64,000 nucleotides of DNA from Actinomycetospora chiangmaiensis DSM 45062 (lineage in GTDB: Bacteria; Actinomycetota; Actinomycetes; Mycobacteriales; Pseudonocardiaceae), in assembly GCF_000379625.1 (NCBI RefSeq), contig NZ_KB903248.1:62001-126000 (forward strand), read 5' to 3'. Both the position numbers and the translations under genes were made by a program. Each line of letters begins with the position of its first letter. Position 1 is the first letter of the stretch. Below the pieces are notes generated by a model. It was given only the letters and a program-made list of their open reading frames with translations. It ran no database searches and had not been told where the DNA came from. Of the stretch, positions 1 to 11,508 are shown piece after piece.

Positions 1-344
1 AAGCCCGCCTGGTTGACCGGCTTGTTCCCGTACACGACGTCGCCGTCGTGGTTCACGGCGATGAGGTCGGAGACCCGGATGTGCCGGAAGCTCATGCCGA
101 ACGGGTTGACCCAGAACATGTGCGGGTCCTCGGGGTCGCGCACCGTGATGTGTCCGGCGATCCCCTCCCCGAAGCCGAACCGCCCGAACACCCGGAACGC
201 GCCCGCGAGCTGCTGCTTGCGGTGCAGCCGCTCCTCCTCGACGGTCGCGAACGTCGGCGGCTGCGGCATCTGGATCCCCTCCTGCGAGGGGCGGAAGCCC
301 GACATCTCGTCGGAGCTGGGGCGGTCCTGCGTCGGTGCGGCCAT
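1..344 (-). CDS. Class II aldolase/adducin family protein (N-terminal part, runs off the window)
   Basis: Translating the minus strand from the ATG at 344 gives 114 codons that are still open at base 1, so only the N-terminal part is present. After about 25 variable residues the protein reads as a class II aldolase/adducin domain: a helix beginning RLHRKQQLAGAFRVFG, then GFGEGIAGHITVRDPE and WVNPFGMSFRHIRVSDL, which is the substrate-binding N-terminal region of this metal-dependent fold. Family members are sugar-phosphate aldolases or epimerases, or of unknown substrate; the substrate cannot be told here. It is divergent from the monooxygenase operon that starts at 402, and 57 bp separate the two starts, so they may share a control region. 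The metal-binding histidines lie outside the window. Confidence 0.75.
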   Translation of the reverse strand, partial: MAAPTQDRPSSDEMSGFRPSQEGIQMPQPPTFATVEEERLHRKQQLAGAFRVFGRFGFGEGIAGHITVRDPEDPHMFWVNPFGMSFRHIRVSDLIAVNHDGDVVYGNKPVNQAG

Positions 345-401
345 GCCTCGACGGTGCGCCGCCGCCCGCGCGCGGGTCAAGAGGGGGGCATGATCGGGGG
401 C

Positions 402-1457
402 ATGCCCGCACCCGGCACCCCGCTCGAGAAGCTCGGCTTCCTCACGATCGGCACCTTCTCCCCGGACGACCCGCGCCCCGGCCACGAGAGCCTGCTCCAG
501 GAGATCGTGCTGGCCGAGGAGCTCGGGTTCGACTCGGTGTGGCTGCGCCACCGCCACCTGCAGCACGGGGTCTCCTCCCCCGTGACGCTGCTCGCGGCGG
601 CCTCGCAGCGCACGTCGCGGATCGAGTTCGGCACCGCGGTGACCCCGCTCGGCTGGGAGAACCCGCTGCGCTACGCCGAGGACCTCGCGACTCTCGACGT
701 CCTCTCCGGCGGCCGCATGAACCCGGGCCTCTCGGTCGGCCCGCCCGGGCACTTCGACGACGTGAAGCACTCGCTCTACCCCGACACCGCCGACGCCGAG
801 GACTTCACCTACACCCGCGTGGAGCGCCTCCTGTCGCTGCTGCGCGGCGAGCCCGCGAGCACGTTCTCCGGCGTCCAGGGCATCGAGGTGTTCTCCGACC
901 ACGTCCAGCCGCACGCCGTCGGCCTCGCCGACCGCGTCTGGTACGGCGCGGGGAGCGACCGCTCCGCCGTCTGGGCCGGGGAACACGGACTCAACCTGCT
1001 GACCTCGTCGGTGGTCCGCGTGGGCGAGGACGAGGAGCCGGACTTCGAGGGCATCCAGTCCCGCACCATCCAGGCCTACCGCAAGGCCCTTCCCGACGGC
1101 AGGTCGGGCCGGGTCTCGCAGGGGCTCGTCGTCATCCCGACGGACTCCGCCACGTCCGAGCAGGTGGCGAAGTACTCCGAGTACGTCGAGGGCAGGACCC
1201 CGCGGACGTCGTCGCCGCAGGGCCCGGGGCGGCTGCTGTTCGCCCGCGACATCCTCGGCACCTCCGAGGAGATCGCGGCGGCGCTCTACGCGCACGCGGC
1301 GTTCCGGGAGGTCACCGAGGTGGTGTTCGCCCTGCCGTTCGGGTTCGCGCACGAGGACTACGTCCAGATCCTGACGGACATGGCCACGCATCTCGGTCCG
1401 GTGCTCGGGTGGCCGGGCGTGGCGAGCGGAGCGACGGGGGGTCGTGCCGGGGCATGA
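402..1457 (+). CDS. LLM-class (luciferase-like) flavin-dependent oxidoreductase, copy 1
   Basis: A 351-residue protein of the bacterial luciferase-like monooxygenase family (TIM barrel, FMN or F420 cofactor). The N-terminal strand GFLTIGTF, then EELGFDSVWLRHRH, TSRIEFGTAVTPLGWENPLRYAEDLATLDVLSGGRMNPGLSVG, are typical of the fold. The start is placed at ATG 402 because the next gene has the same start (MPAPGTPLEKLGFL here, MPEPGVPLERQGFL there); ATG 390 is an alternative but its purine-rich stretch is too close. The stop is 7 bp before the start of copy 2, so the two are one operon with the crotonase. The substrate is unknown; the crotonase suggests a small catabolic pathway, which is inference. 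Confidence 0.85.
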   Translation: MPAPGTPLEKLGFLTIGTFSPDDPRPGHESLLQEIVLAEELGFDSVWLRHRHLQHGVSSPVTLLAAASQRTSRIEFGTAVTPLGWENPLRYAEDLATLDVLSGGRMNPGLSVGPPGHFDDVKHSLYPDTADAEDFTYTRVERLLSLLRGEPASTFSGVQGIEVFSDHVQPHAVGLADRVWYGAGSDRSAVWAGEHGLNLLTSSVVRVGEDEEPDFEGIQSRTIQAYRKALPDGRSGRVSQGLVVIPTDSATSEQVAKYSEYVEGRTPRTSSPQGPGRLLFARDILGTSEEIAAALYAHAAFREVTEVVFALPFGFAHEDYVQILTDMATHLGPVLGWPGVASGATGGRAGA

Positions 1458-1464
1458 TCTGTCC

Positions 1465-2502
1465 ATGCCCGAACCCGGTGTGCCCCTGGAGCGGCAGGGC
1501 TTCCTGACCCTCGGCACGTACGACGGCGCCGATCCAGCCCCCGGCCACGAGTACCTGCTGCGCGAGATCGTCCTGGGCGAGGAGCTCGGCTTCGACTCGG
1601 TGTGGCTGCGGCACCGCCACTTCCAGTCCGGCATCTCCTCGCCGATCGCGATCCTCGCGGCGGCCTCGCAGCGGACGTCGCGGATCGAGTTCGGCACCGC
1701 GGTGACGCCGCTGGGCTGGGAGAACCCGCTGCGCTACGCCGAGGACCTCGGCACCGTCGACGTCCTCTCCGGCGGCCGCATGAACCCGGGCCTGTCCGTC
1801 GGCCCGCCCATCCACTGGGACGACGTCAAGGCCGGCCTCTACCCCGACACCGCCGACGTCGAGGACCTGACGTACCACCGCGTGGAGCGCCTCCTCGCGA
1901 TGTTGCGCGGCGAACCCGCGAGCACGTTCGCGGGGGTCGACGGCATCGAGTCCTTCTCCGACTACGTGCAGCCGCAGTCGCCGGGGCTCGCCGACCGCGT
2001 CTGGTACGGCGGCGGCAGCCGTCGCTCGGTGCGCTGGGCCGGCGAGCAGGGGCTCGCCATGCTCACCAGCAACGTCATCCAGTCCGAGGGGCACGACCTC
2101 GGCGACGACGCCGCCCGCGTCTTCCCTCTCATCCAGGCCGAGCAGATCGAGCTGTTCCGCTCCGTCCACCCGCTCGGCGCGGCGGCCCGCGTGTCCCAGG
2201 GCCTCGTCGTCATCCCGACCGACTCCGCGACCGCCGACCAGAAGGCCCGCTATGCCGCCTTCGTCGAGCACCGGACCCCGCGCACGGCGGTGGCCCACGG
2301 TCCCCGCCAGATGCTCTACGCCCGCGACCTCATGGGCCCCTCCGAGGAGATCGCGGAGGCGCTCTACGCGAACCCGGCGTTCCGCCAGGTCCGCGAGGTG
2401 GTGTGGGCCCTGCCCTTCACCTTCGAGCACGCCGATTACGTGCAGATCCTCACCGACGTGGCGACGAAGCTCGGCCCGGCCCTGGGCTGGAGCCCGCGGT
2501 GA
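1465..2502 (+). CDS. LLM-class flavin-dependent oxidoreductase, copy 2
   Basis: A 345-residue paralogue of the gene just upstream, alignable end to end: EELGFDSVWLRHRHFQSGISSPIAILAA, the EFGTAVTPLGWENPLRYAEDL block, the SQGLVVIPTDSAT strand and the C-terminal ADYVQILTDVATKLGPALGW are shared almost residue for residue. Copy 2 has a longer segment after about residue 200 (SNVIQSEGHDLGDDAARVF). A GTG at 1444 is in frame but would overlap copy 1; ATG 1465 matches the paralogue. The stop overlaps the GTG of the crotonase by 4 bp (GTGA), indicating translational coupling. The two may act on different substrates or as a heterodimer like LuxA/LuxB; neither can be decided here. Confidence 0.85.
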   Translation: MPEPGVPLERQGFLTLGTYDGADPAPGHEYLLREIVLGEELGFDSVWLRHRHFQSGISSPIAILAAASQRTSRIEFGTAVTPLGWENPLRYAEDLGTVDVLSGGRMNPGLSVGPPIHWDDVKAGLYPDTADVEDLTYHRVERLLAMLRGEPASTFAGVDGIESFSDYVQPQSPGLADRVWYGGGSRRSVRWAGEQGLAMLTSNVIQSEGHDLGDDAARVFPLIQAEQIELFRSVHPLGAAARVSQGLVVIPTDSATADQKARYAAFVEHRTPRTAVAHGPRQMLYARDLMGPSEEIAEALYANPAFRQVREVVWALPFTFEHADYVQILTDVATKLGPALGWSPR

Positions 2503-3290
2503 GCCTCGTTCCCGACGCCGGGTCGGTGCAGGTCTCGCACGACGGTCCCGTCACCACCGTGACCCTGCGCCGCCCCGAGCGGCGCAACGCCGTCGACGGC
2601 CCGACGGCGCTGGCCCTCGCCGAGGCCTTCCGGACGTTCGACGCCGACGAGTACGCCTCGGTGGCCGTGCTCCACGGGGCCGACGGCGTGTTCTGTGCGG
2701 GCGCCGACCTGACCGCGGTGGGGAGCGCGTCCGGCAACCGCACGGACCCCGACGGCGACGGCCCGATGGGCCCGACCCGGCTGCGGCTCTCGAAGCCGGT
2801 GATCGCCGCGGTGTCGGGTCACGCCGTGGCCGGCGGACTTGAGCTCGCCCTGTGGTGCGACCTGCGCGTGGCCGACGAGACCGCCGTGTTCGGCGTCTTC
2901 TGCCGCCGCTGGGGCGTGCCGTTGATCGACGGCGGGACCGTCCGCCTCCCCCGCCTCATCGGCGCGAGCCGGGCGATGGACCTGGTGCTGACCGGCCGGG
3001 CCGTCGACGCCGCGGAGGCGCTGGCGATCGGGCTCGCCAACCGCGTGGTCCCGGCGGGCGAGGCGCTGTCGTCCGCGCAGGCCCTGGCCCGGGACCTGGC
3101 CGCCTTCCCGCAGGTCTGTCTGCGCGCCGACCGGGCGTCGGTGCTCGGCCAGGAGGGGCTCGACGAGGAGTCCGCGCTCGCCGCCGAGTTCTCGGGCGGC
3201 ATGGCGGCGCTCCTCGCCGAGGGCGTGCCCGGCGCGGCGCGCTTCGCTGCCGGGGCGGGTCGGCACGGGAGCTTCGACACTCCGGGCTGA
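2499..3290 (+). CDS. Enoyl-CoA hydratase/isomerase (crotonase) family protein
   Basis: A 263-residue crotonase-fold protein. It has VTTVTLRRPERRNAVD near the N-terminus, the oxyanion-hole strand FCAGADLTAVG, and GHAVAGGLELALWCDLRVAD, followed by LTGRAVDAAEALAIGLANRVVP. The glutamate in GGLELAL matches the first catalytic Glu of enoyl-CoA hydratases, but the position of the second one (in the FGVFCRRWGVPLIDGG stretch) holds a Cys by my alignment. It may therefore be an isomerase, thioesterase or other crotonase rather than a true hydratase. The GTG start at 2499 overlaps the stop of the monooxygenase before it. It is the last gene of the three-gene operon, and a hairpin follows at 3314. Confidence 0.8.
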   Translation: MSLVPDAGSVQVSHDGPVTTVTLRRPERRNAVDGPTALALAEAFRTFDADEYASVAVLHGADGVFCAGADLTAVGSASGNRTDPDGDGPMGPTRLRLSKPVIAAVSGHAVAGGLELALWCDLRVADETAVFGVFCRRWGVPLIDGGTVRLPRLIGASRAMDLVLTGRAVDAAEALAIGLANRVVPAGEALSSAQALARDLAAFPQVCLRADRASVLGQEGLDEESALAAEFSGGMAALLAEGVPGAARFAAGAGRHGSFDTPG

Positions 3291-3313
3291 TCCCGGCGTG
3301 ACGTGCTCTCTGG

Positions 3314-3331
3314 GAGCGGGCCCACCCGCTC
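3314..3331. terminator. Hairpin between the convergent crotonase and dnaE genes
   Basis: A perfect 7-bp stem, GAGCGGG (3314-3320) and CCCGCTC (3325-3331), closes a CCCA loop 24 bp after the crotonase stop, between two convergent genes. There is no T-run, which is common for actinobacterial terminators. The rest of the 159-bp gap shows nothing else clear. It could serve both strands. Confidence 0.45.
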
Positions 3332-3449
3332 ACCCGTGGGCGAGACGCACACCAGACATGCCGTACGGCCCACGAAGTTGCCTCACGTCGCCCTCGCGCA
3401 CCTGCGCACCCGATCGTGGAGCCGGCCCGACAGACCGGCGCCCTCGACG

Positions 3450-6400
3450 TCAGCTCAGGCAGCGAGGGCCGAGCAGGGCCTTGAGGTCGCCCATGAGGGC
3501 GCCGGAGTTGGTGACCTTCAGCCCGTCGTCGAGCCGCAGCACGTGCGACGCGCCGTTGGCGGCGAGCAGTGTCAGGTGGACCTCGCTCGGACCGGGGTGG
3601 GCGACGAGGACCTCCTTGAACTTCCCGACCCGCTCCGGCGTGCAGCGCGCGCTCTCGATCGTCACCCGCACCGGCGGGGCGGCCTGCGCCCCGGTGGAGA
3701 GGTCGGGTACCGCGAGGTCCTCCACGAACAGGCTGACGCGGTCGTCCCGCTTGTTGACCTTCGCCTTCAGCAGCACGATCGCGTCCTCGGAGACGTCGAT
3801 CGACACGGCCGCGTAGGTCCGCGGGAAGAACAGCACCTCGATGCCGGCGGCGAGGTCCTCGATCTGGGCCGAGGCCCAGGGCTCGCCCTTCTTGTTCACC
3901 CGCCGGTTGACGTTCGCGAGGATGCCGCCGACCGTGATCGACGCGCCCTCGGGGACGTCGCCCTCCAGGATCTTCGTGATCGGGGTGTCGGCTCGGCTCG
4001 CCAGCACGTGCTCGATGCCGTTGAGCGGGTGCCCCGAGACGTAGAGCCCGAGCATCTCCCGCTCGAGGGCGAGCCGGTGCTTCGGCTCCCACTCCCCCTC
4101 CGGCACCTTGACGTCGAACATGCCGGTGGTGTCCGCCTCCTCGGCGGCCCCGTCGTCGTCGAAGCTGCCGAACAGGTCGAACTGGCCGTCGGCCTCGGCC
4201 CGCTTGGTGGTCATCACCGCGTCGATCGCCTCGGCGTGCACCAAGGCGAGGCCCTTGCGCGGGTGCCCGAGCGAGTCGAACGCGCCCGCCTTGATGAGCG
4301 ACTCGACCGTCTTCTTGTTGCAGACCTGCTGCTCGACCTTGCGCAGGAAGTCCGAGAAGTCGGTGAAGTTGCCCTTCTCGCGACGGCTGCCGACGATCGA
4401 CTCGACGACGTTCGCGCCGACGTTGCGGATGGCGCCGAGACCGAAGCGGATGTCGCTGCCGACCGGGGCGAAGTCGCGCACCGAGTCGTTCACGTCGGGC
4501 GGGAGCACCGTGATGCCCATGCGCCGGCACTCGGCGAGGTAGATCGCCGCCTTGTCCTTGTCGTCGCGGACGCTGGTGAGCACGGCGGCCATGTACTCGG
4601 CGGGATAGTTGGCCTTGAGGTAGGCGGTCCAGTAGGACACGACGCCGTACGCCGCGGAGTGCGCGCGGTTGAACGCGTAGTCGGAGAACGGCAGCAGGAT
4701 GTCCCACAGCGTCTTGATCGCCGCGGCCGAGTAGCCGTTGTCCTTCATGCCCTGGGCGAAACCCTCGTACTCCTTGTCGAGGATCTCCTTCTTCTTCTTG
4801 CCCATGGCGCGACGAAGCAGGTCGGCCTTGCCCAGCGAGTAGCCCGCGAGCTTCTGGGCGATCGCCATGACCTGTTCCTGGTAGACGATCAGGCCGTACG
4901 TCTCGCCCAGGACGTCCTTCAGAGGCTCCGCCAGCTCCGGGTGGATCGGCGTGACCTCTTGGCGCTTGTTCTTGCGGTCCGCGTAGTCGTTGTGGGCGTT
5001 CGCGCCCATGGGGCCGGGGCGGTAGAGCGCGCCGACGGCGGAGATGTCGTCGAACTCGGTGGGCGCCATGCGCCGCAGCAGGTCGCGCATCGGGCCGCCG
5101 TCGAGCTGGAAGACCCCGAGCGTGTCGCCGCGGGAGAGCAGCTCGTAGGTGGCCGGGTCGTCGAGCCCGAGGTTGTCGAGGTCGAGCGGCTCCTTGCCGT
5201 TCAGCGTGATGTTCTTGAGCGCGTCGTCGATGATCGTGAGGTTGCGCAGGCCCAGGAAGTCCATCTTCAGCAGCCCGAGGGTCTCGCAGACCCCCATGTC
5301 GAACTGCGTGATGATCGCGCCGTCGGCCTCACGCCGCTGGATCGGGATCACGTCGATGAGGTTCTCCCTCGACATGATCACGCCGGCGGCGTGCACGCCC
5401 CACTGGCGCTTCAGCCCCTCGAGGTCCCGCGCGGTGTCGACGATCTCCTTGACCTGCGGGTCCGACTCGTAGAGCGCCCGCATCTCGGCGGCCTCGGAGT
5501 AGCGCTTGTGGCTCGGGTCGAACACGCCCGACAGCGGGATGTCCTTGCCCATGACGGCGGGCGGCATCGACTTGGTGATCCGGTCGGCCACCGCGTAGCC
5601 GGGCTGGCCGTAGAGCACCCGCGCGGAGTCCTTGATCGCGGCCTTCGCCTTGATCGTGGAGTACGTGATGATCTGGGCGATCTTCTCCTCGCCGTACTTC
5701 TCGGTGACGTAGCGGATCATCTCGCCGCGCCGGCGCTCGTCGAAATCCATGTCGATGTCGGGCATGGAGACGCGCTCGGGGTTGAGGAACCGCTCGAAGA
5801 TCAGCTTGTGGTGGATCGGGTCGAGGTCGGTGATCCCCAGGACGTACGCGACGAGGCTGCCCGCCGCGCTGCCTCGACCGGGCCCGACGCGCAGGTTGAC
5901 CGAACGCGCGTAGTTCAGCAGGTCGGCCGTCACCAGGAAGTAGCCCGGGTAGCCCATCTGCATGATGACCGAGACCTCGTACTCGGCCTGCTTGCGGTAG
6001 GTGTCCGGGACGCCGTTCGGGAACCGCCAGTGCAGGCCCCGCTCGACCTCCTTCACCAGCCACGAGCCCTCGGTCTCGCCCTCGGGCACCGGGGCGACCG
6101 GCTGCAGGTCGCGGCCCTCGGTGAAGGTGATGTCGACCCGCTCGGCGATCGCCAGCGTGTTGTCGCAGGCCTCGGGGAAGACCGGGTCCCACTGCGCGCG
6201 CATCTCCGCGGCCGACTTCAGGTAGAAGTCCTGCGCGTCGAACCGGAAGCGGTTCGGGTCGTTCATCGTCTTGCCGGTCTGGACGCAGAGCAGCACCTCG
6301 TGGGGCTTCGCGTCCTTCGCGTAGGTGTAGTGCAGGTCGTTCGTCGCGAGGCCCGGCAGGTCGAGCTTCTTCTTCAGGTCGTAGAGGTCGTCGCGGACCC

Positions 6401-6992
6401 GGCGCTCGATCTCGATGCCGTGGTCCATCAGCTCGCAGAAGAAGTTGTCGCGGCCGAAGATGTCGCGGTAGTCGCTCGCGGCCTGCATCGCGCCGTCGCG
6501 GTCGCCGTACTGGAGCAGGCGCGCGACCTCGCCCGACGGGCACCCCGTCGTCGCGATGATCCCCTTGCCGTAGGTCTCCAGGAGCTCCCGGTCCATGCGG
6601 GGCTTGTAGTAGTACCCCTCGAGGCTCGCGAGGCTGGAGAGCCGGAAGAGGTTGTGCATCCCCTCCGTGTTCTCCGCCAGGAGCGTCATGTGGGTGTACA
6701 TCTCGCCCGGGTTGTCCTGGTCGGCCTTGACGCCGTTCAGGGTGGCCCGCTTGCGCTCGTGCCGGGAGCCCGGCGCGATGTACCCCTCCATGCCGATGAT
6801 CGGCTTGACCCCGTGCGCCTTCGACTTCTTCCAGAACTCGTAGGCGCCGTAGGTGTTGCCGTGGTCGGTCATCGCCAGGGCCGGCATGCCCATGCGGGCG
6901 GCCTCGGTGAACAGGTCGTCCAACCGCGCCGCGCCGTCGAGCATCGAGAACTCGGTGTGGGTGTGGAGGTGGACGAACGAGTCGTCGGACAC
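3450..6992 (-). CDS. dnaE: DNA polymerase III alpha subunit (replicative polymerase)
   Basis: An 1180-residue protein of normal length for actinobacterial DnaE1, the main replicative polymerase. The N-terminal PHP domain starts with [16 protein letters not shown] (His10 and His12) and continues with [12 protein letters not shown] and ATNDLHYTY; the metal ligands appear intact, as in DnaE1 enzymes whose PHP domain is the proofreading exonuclease. The polymerase active site [12 protein letters not shown] lies near residue 410, and [21 protein letters not shown] precedes it. Tandem helix-hairpin-helix and OB-fold regions follow ([23 protein letters not shown] at about 990). The start is GTG 6992 with GGAGG 9 nt upstream. 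It is transcribed away from dapA, from which 289 bp separate it. Confidence 0.97.
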   Translation of the reverse strand: MSDDSFVHLHTHTEFSMLDGAARLDDLFTEAARMGMPALAMTDHGNTYGAYEFWKKSKAHGVKPIIGMEGYIAPGSRHERKRATLNGVKADQDNPGEMYTHMTLLAENTEGMHNLFRLSSLASLEGYYYKPRMDRELLETYGKGIIATTGCPSGEVARLLQYGDRDGAMQAASDYRDIFGRDNFFCELMDHGIEIERRVRDDLYDLKKKLDLPGLATNDLHYTYAKDAKPHEVLLCVQTGKTMNDPNRFRFDAQDFYLKSAAEMRAQWDPVFPEACDNTLAIAERVDITFTEGRDLQPVAPVPEGETEGSWLVKEVERGLHWRFPNGVPDTYRKQAEYEVSVIMQMGYPGYFLVTADLLNYARSVNLRVGPGRGSAAGSLVAYVLGITDLDPIHHKLIFERFLNPERVSMPDIDMDFDERRRGEMIRYVTEKYGEEKIAQIITYSTIKAKAAIKDSARVLYGQPGYAVADRITKSMPPAVMGKDIPLSGVFDPSHKRYSEAAEMRALYESDPQVKEIVDTARDLEGLKRQWGVHAAGVIMSRENLIDVIPIQRREADGAIITQFDMGVCETLGLLKMDFLGLRNLTIIDDALKNITLNGKEPLDLDNLGLDDPATYELLSRGDTLGVFQLDGGPMRDLLRRMAPTEFDDISAVGALYRPGPMGANAHNDYADRKNKRQEVTPIHPELAEPLKDVLGETYGLIVYQEQVMAIAQKLAGYSLGKADLLRRAMGKKKKEILDKEYEGFAQGMKDNGYSAAAIKTLWDILLPFSDYAFNRAHSAAYGVVSYWTAYLKANYPAEYMAAVLTSVRDDKDKAAIYLAECRRMGITVLPPDVNDSVRDFAPVGSDIRFGLGAIRNVGANVVESIVGSRREKGNFTDFSDFLRKVEQQVCNKKTVESLIKAGAFDSLGHPRKGLALVHAEAIDAVMTTKRAEADGQFDLFGSFDDDGAAEEADTTGMFDVKVPEGEWEPKHRLALEREMLGLYVSGHPLNGIEHVLASRADTPITKILEGDVPEGASITVGGILANVNRRVNKKGEPWASAQIEDLAAGIEVLFFPRTYAAVSIDVSEDAIVLLKAKVNKRDDRVSLFVEDLAVPDLSTGAQAAPPVRVTIESARCTPERVGKFKEVLVAHPGPSEVHLTLLAANGASHVLRLDDGLKVTNSGALMGDLKALLGPRCLS

Positions 6993-7281
6993 GCCAGGAA
7001 CCTCCCCGCAGGCAGCCGGTCAGGACGCGGGCCACGCTACCCGTCGGGTCCGACAGTCTCGGCGCTCACTCGGGCGGCGGGACGTCGGCCCTGCTCACCG
7101 CACCCGGACGGCGTGTCGGCGCCCCGGCGGGCCGCCGGCGCGTCGCTCGGACCCGCACGGACAGCGCACCGAGCCGTCGCACGAACCGGGCCACGCCACG
7201 GCGGAGGGCACTCTCGGACGACGAGACCGACCGAAGGGGCCCCTCGCGCGGACCCGCACCACCCGCCGTCGGGAAGGAGGG
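6993..7281 (-). promoter_or_regulatory. dnaE upstream region with a -10 candidate
   Basis: No gene is apparent in this 289-bp stretch between the dapA stop and the dnaE start. On the minus strand a TAGCGT hexamer (7034-7039) fits the actinobacterial -10 consensus TANNNT and would give a leader of about 35 nt carrying the GGAGG of dnaE. No convincing -35 element was seen. Confidence 0.4.
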
Positions 7282-8163
7282 CTACAGCAGCCCCGCGCCC
7301 TCCAGGGCGGCCCGCACCACGGCGGCCTCGTCCTCGGACGCCTCCACCAGCGGGAGACGGAGCTTCGGCCCGCACAGGCCCAGCATCGCCAGGGCGGCCT
7401 TGACCGGGATCGGGTTCACCGTCACCGAGAGCGCGTCGAGGATCGGCTTGAACACCGTCTCGAGCTCGGCGCGGTGCTCCGGCTCGCGGGCCATGCGGGC
7501 CATGAGGTCGCCGCAGACGTGCGAGGCGACCGAGATGACCCCGCACTCCCCGAGGTCGAGCACCGGGGCGTACAGCTCGTCGTTGCCGGCGTAGATGCCG
7601 AGCCCGTCGACCTTGGCGAGGTTCGCGTTGGCGGCCTGCTTCACGTAGTCGACGTGCTCGATCTGGGCCAGCTCGGCCAGCTCGTCGTTCGGCACGTCCC
7701 GCGAGACCCGCGAGGGGATGTTGTAGAGCACGATCGGCTTGTCGGTCGCCTTCGAGACCTCGCGGTAGTGCGCGGCCAGGCCCCGCCGGTTCGGCCGGTT
7801 GTAGTACGGCGTCACCGACAGGATCGCGTCCACGCCCGCGGCGGTGGCCCGCTCGGTCATCTCGACGGCGTGGCGGGTGTCGTTCGACCCGGCGGACCCG
7901 ACGATCGTCACGCCGGCCGGGCGCTCGGTGCACGCGAGCTCCACGAGGCGCATGTGCTCCTCGATGGAGAGCGTGGGCGACTCACCGGTGGTCCCGCACA
8001 CGACGATCCCGTCGGAACCGTGCGCGGCGAGGTGGTGCATCAGGTCGACGAAGGTCTTCTCGTCGACGGCGCCCTGCTCGTCGAAGGGCGTGACGATGGC
8101 GGTGAGGACGGTTCCGAGCGACACCCCGACAGGTTGCCCTGTCGGGGTGCCGGCCGTCGACAC
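7282..8163 (-). CDS. dapA: 4-hydroxy-tetrahydrodipicolinate synthase
   Basis: A 293-residue class I aldolase-type enzyme that condenses pyruvate with aspartate semialdehyde, the first step specific to diaminopimelate and lysine synthesis. Visible motifs are GTTGES at 57-62, the tyrosines in SVTPYYNRP (120-121), YNIPSR at 147-152 and the Schiff-base lysine K175 in VDYVKQ. The start is GTG 8163, 13 bp after the mdh stop; an in-frame GTG at 8124 is an alternative start. A 12-bp perfect hairpin covers codons 5-14 of the longer version (see separate entry). Its product feeds MurE of the dcw cluster in this window, which carries the DAP-specific DNPR motif. Confidence 0.93.
   Translation of the reverse strand: MSTAGTPTGQPVGVSLGTVLTAIVTPFDEQGAVDEKTFVDLMHHLAAHGSDGIVVCGTTGESPTLSIEEHMRLVELACTERPAGVTIVGSAGSNDTRHAVEMTERATAAGVDAILSVTPYYNRPNRRGLAAHYREVSKATDKPIVLYNIPSRVSRDVPNDELAELAQIEHVDYVKQAANANLAKVDGLGIYAGNDELYAPVLDLGECGVISVASHVCGDLMARMAREPEHRAELETVFKPILDALSVTVNPIPVKAALAMLGLCGPKLRLPLVEASEDEAAVVRAALEGAGLL
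8122..8149 (-). promoter_or_regulatory. Strong GNRA-capped hairpin at the dapA start
   Basis: In the mRNA sense the arms CACCCCGACAGG and CCTGTCGGGGTG pair perfectly over 12 bp around a GCAA tetraloop, a GNRA loop of high stability. It lies 28 nt after the mdh stop and sits between the two possible dapA starts (GTG 8163 and GTG 8124, the second within its 3' arm). It could terminate mdh transcripts or control dapA translation. The structure is seen; the role is inferred. Confidence 0.55.
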
Positions 8164-8176
8164 CGGGTGGCCGGTC

Positions 8177-10535
<2,359 letters not shown>

Positions 10536-10704
10536 CAGCCCTGCGCTCCTCTCCCCTTCGCGCTGGCCGATTCGATTCAGAGCGGCCCAGCACGCGTGTT
10601 CTGACTACCCTCCATGCTCCCCCGTCACGCCACGCGGTGGGGCGTCGCCCCGTGAAGCGCACGTCACGTCGTGTCCCCGCTCACGCCCGGGACACCGGCG
10701 TGCG

Positions 10705-11508
10705 TCACCCGGTCGAGGGCACCGGTCCGTCGTCGGGAACGGGCCCGACGACGGGTCCGTCGGCCCGTCCGGCGCCCTGCTCGGGCAGCAGCGGCGACAC
10801 CGCGAGGCCCGACCGTGCCGTCCCCGGCGGCGCGACCTGCACCGCGCGCACCCCCGGTCGCGCCCGCAGCGCGGGGACGTCGGCCGGCGCGACCCGGACC
10901 ACCACGGCCACCAGGCAGGCGCAGTCCGGCCGACCCAGCGCCGCGGCCTCGGCGGCCGCCACCGCGGCCCGTCGCGTCCCGGCCGGTGCGACCATCGCGT
11001 CCTGCGCGGCCTGCCCGGCCGCCGTCGTCACCGCGGCACGCAGCGCCGCCTCGGGTGGGGCGGGTTGGAGGTCGACCTCCCGCAACGCCGTCTGCACCCG
11101 GGGGAACGGGACCCGCACCACTGCCTGCAGGGGGGTCACCGCCCCGCCGTTCCCGACCGCGGGTGCGGCGGCCGCCGGCGTCAGGCCCGTGTCGAACTCC
11201 ACGAGGGCGGGCCGGGCCGACGGGTCGGCCGGGTCGGGGACGACGGCGGCCCGCGCCAGGTAGGCGGTCACGTCCTCCCCCGGCTCCGGGCCCAGCCGCA
11301 CCGCGTCGGTCGACGTGGTACCTCCGTCCGGCCCGTCGCGCTGCGAGCCCGCCACCCACGCCGTCACCAGGAGGACGACCAGCAGCACCGCCGCCCCGAT
11401 CGCGTACCGCGGCCAGCGCGGCTGCTCCTCGTCGTCGGGACCGGCCTCGTCGTCGGGACCGGCCTCGTCGTGGGGACCGGCCTCGTCGTCGGGACGGCGC
11501 TCGCTCAG
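10705..11508 (-). CDS. Unrecognised single-span membrane protein with DDEAGP repeats (probable CTG start)
   Basis: A protein of about 267 residues that I do not recognise. The cytoplasmic N-terminus is a run of DDEAGP units, followed by one membrane span (about 35-55, [20 protein letters not shown]) and an outside Ala/Val/Pro-rich domain. That domain contains [18 protein letters not shown] and [24 protein letters not shown], which looks like a repeated alpha/beta unit. No ATG, GTG or TTG occurs in frame before the membrane span. The only candidate is CTG 11508, which overlaps the rluD stop as CTGA. Starting at the first GTG would cut into the span. It follows lspA and rluD in the same operon; a role in the envelope is only a guess. 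Confidence 0.65.
   Translation of the reverse strand: MSERRPDDEAGPHDEAGPDDEAGPDDEEQPRWPRYAIGAAVLLVVLLVTAWVAGSQRDGPDGGTTSTDAVRLGPEPGEDVTAYLARAAVVPDPADPSARPALVEFDTGLTPAAAAPAVGNGGAVTPLQAVVRVPFPRVQTALREVDLQPAPPEAALRAAVTTAAGQAAQDAMVAPAGTRRAAVAAAEAAALGRPDCACLVAVVVRVAPADVPALRARPGVRAVQVAPPGTARSGLAVSPLLPEQGAGRADGPVVGPVPDDGPVPSTG
11428..11499 (-). repeat. 18-bp tandem repeat coding for DDEAGP
   Basis: Four consecutive 18-bp units (CTCGTCGTCGGGACCGGC on the plus strand, starting at 11428, 11446, 11464 and 11482) code for the acidic repeat at the N-terminus of the membrane protein. The first two units are identical, the third has one change, and the last is degenerate. Repeat-number variation between strains is likely. 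Confidence 0.85.

Noticed and set aside
7034-7065. Inverted repeat GTCGG/CCGAC near the dnaE -10 element as an operator
   Set aside because: The arms are only 5 bp and such GC repeats occur by chance throughout this DNA.
3303-7403. A 1366-codon open frame on the plus strand opposite dnaE
   Set aside because: It lies almost wholly antisense to dnaE, is extremely rich in Val, Arg, Asp and His, and shows no domain. Long antisense frames are expected in such GC-rich DNA because stop codons are rare.
10639-10651. GGGGC/GCCCC mini-hairpin upstream of the NADH dehydrogenase gene as a terminator
   Set aside because: The stem is 5-6 bp with a 1-3 nt loop, too small to support a call.
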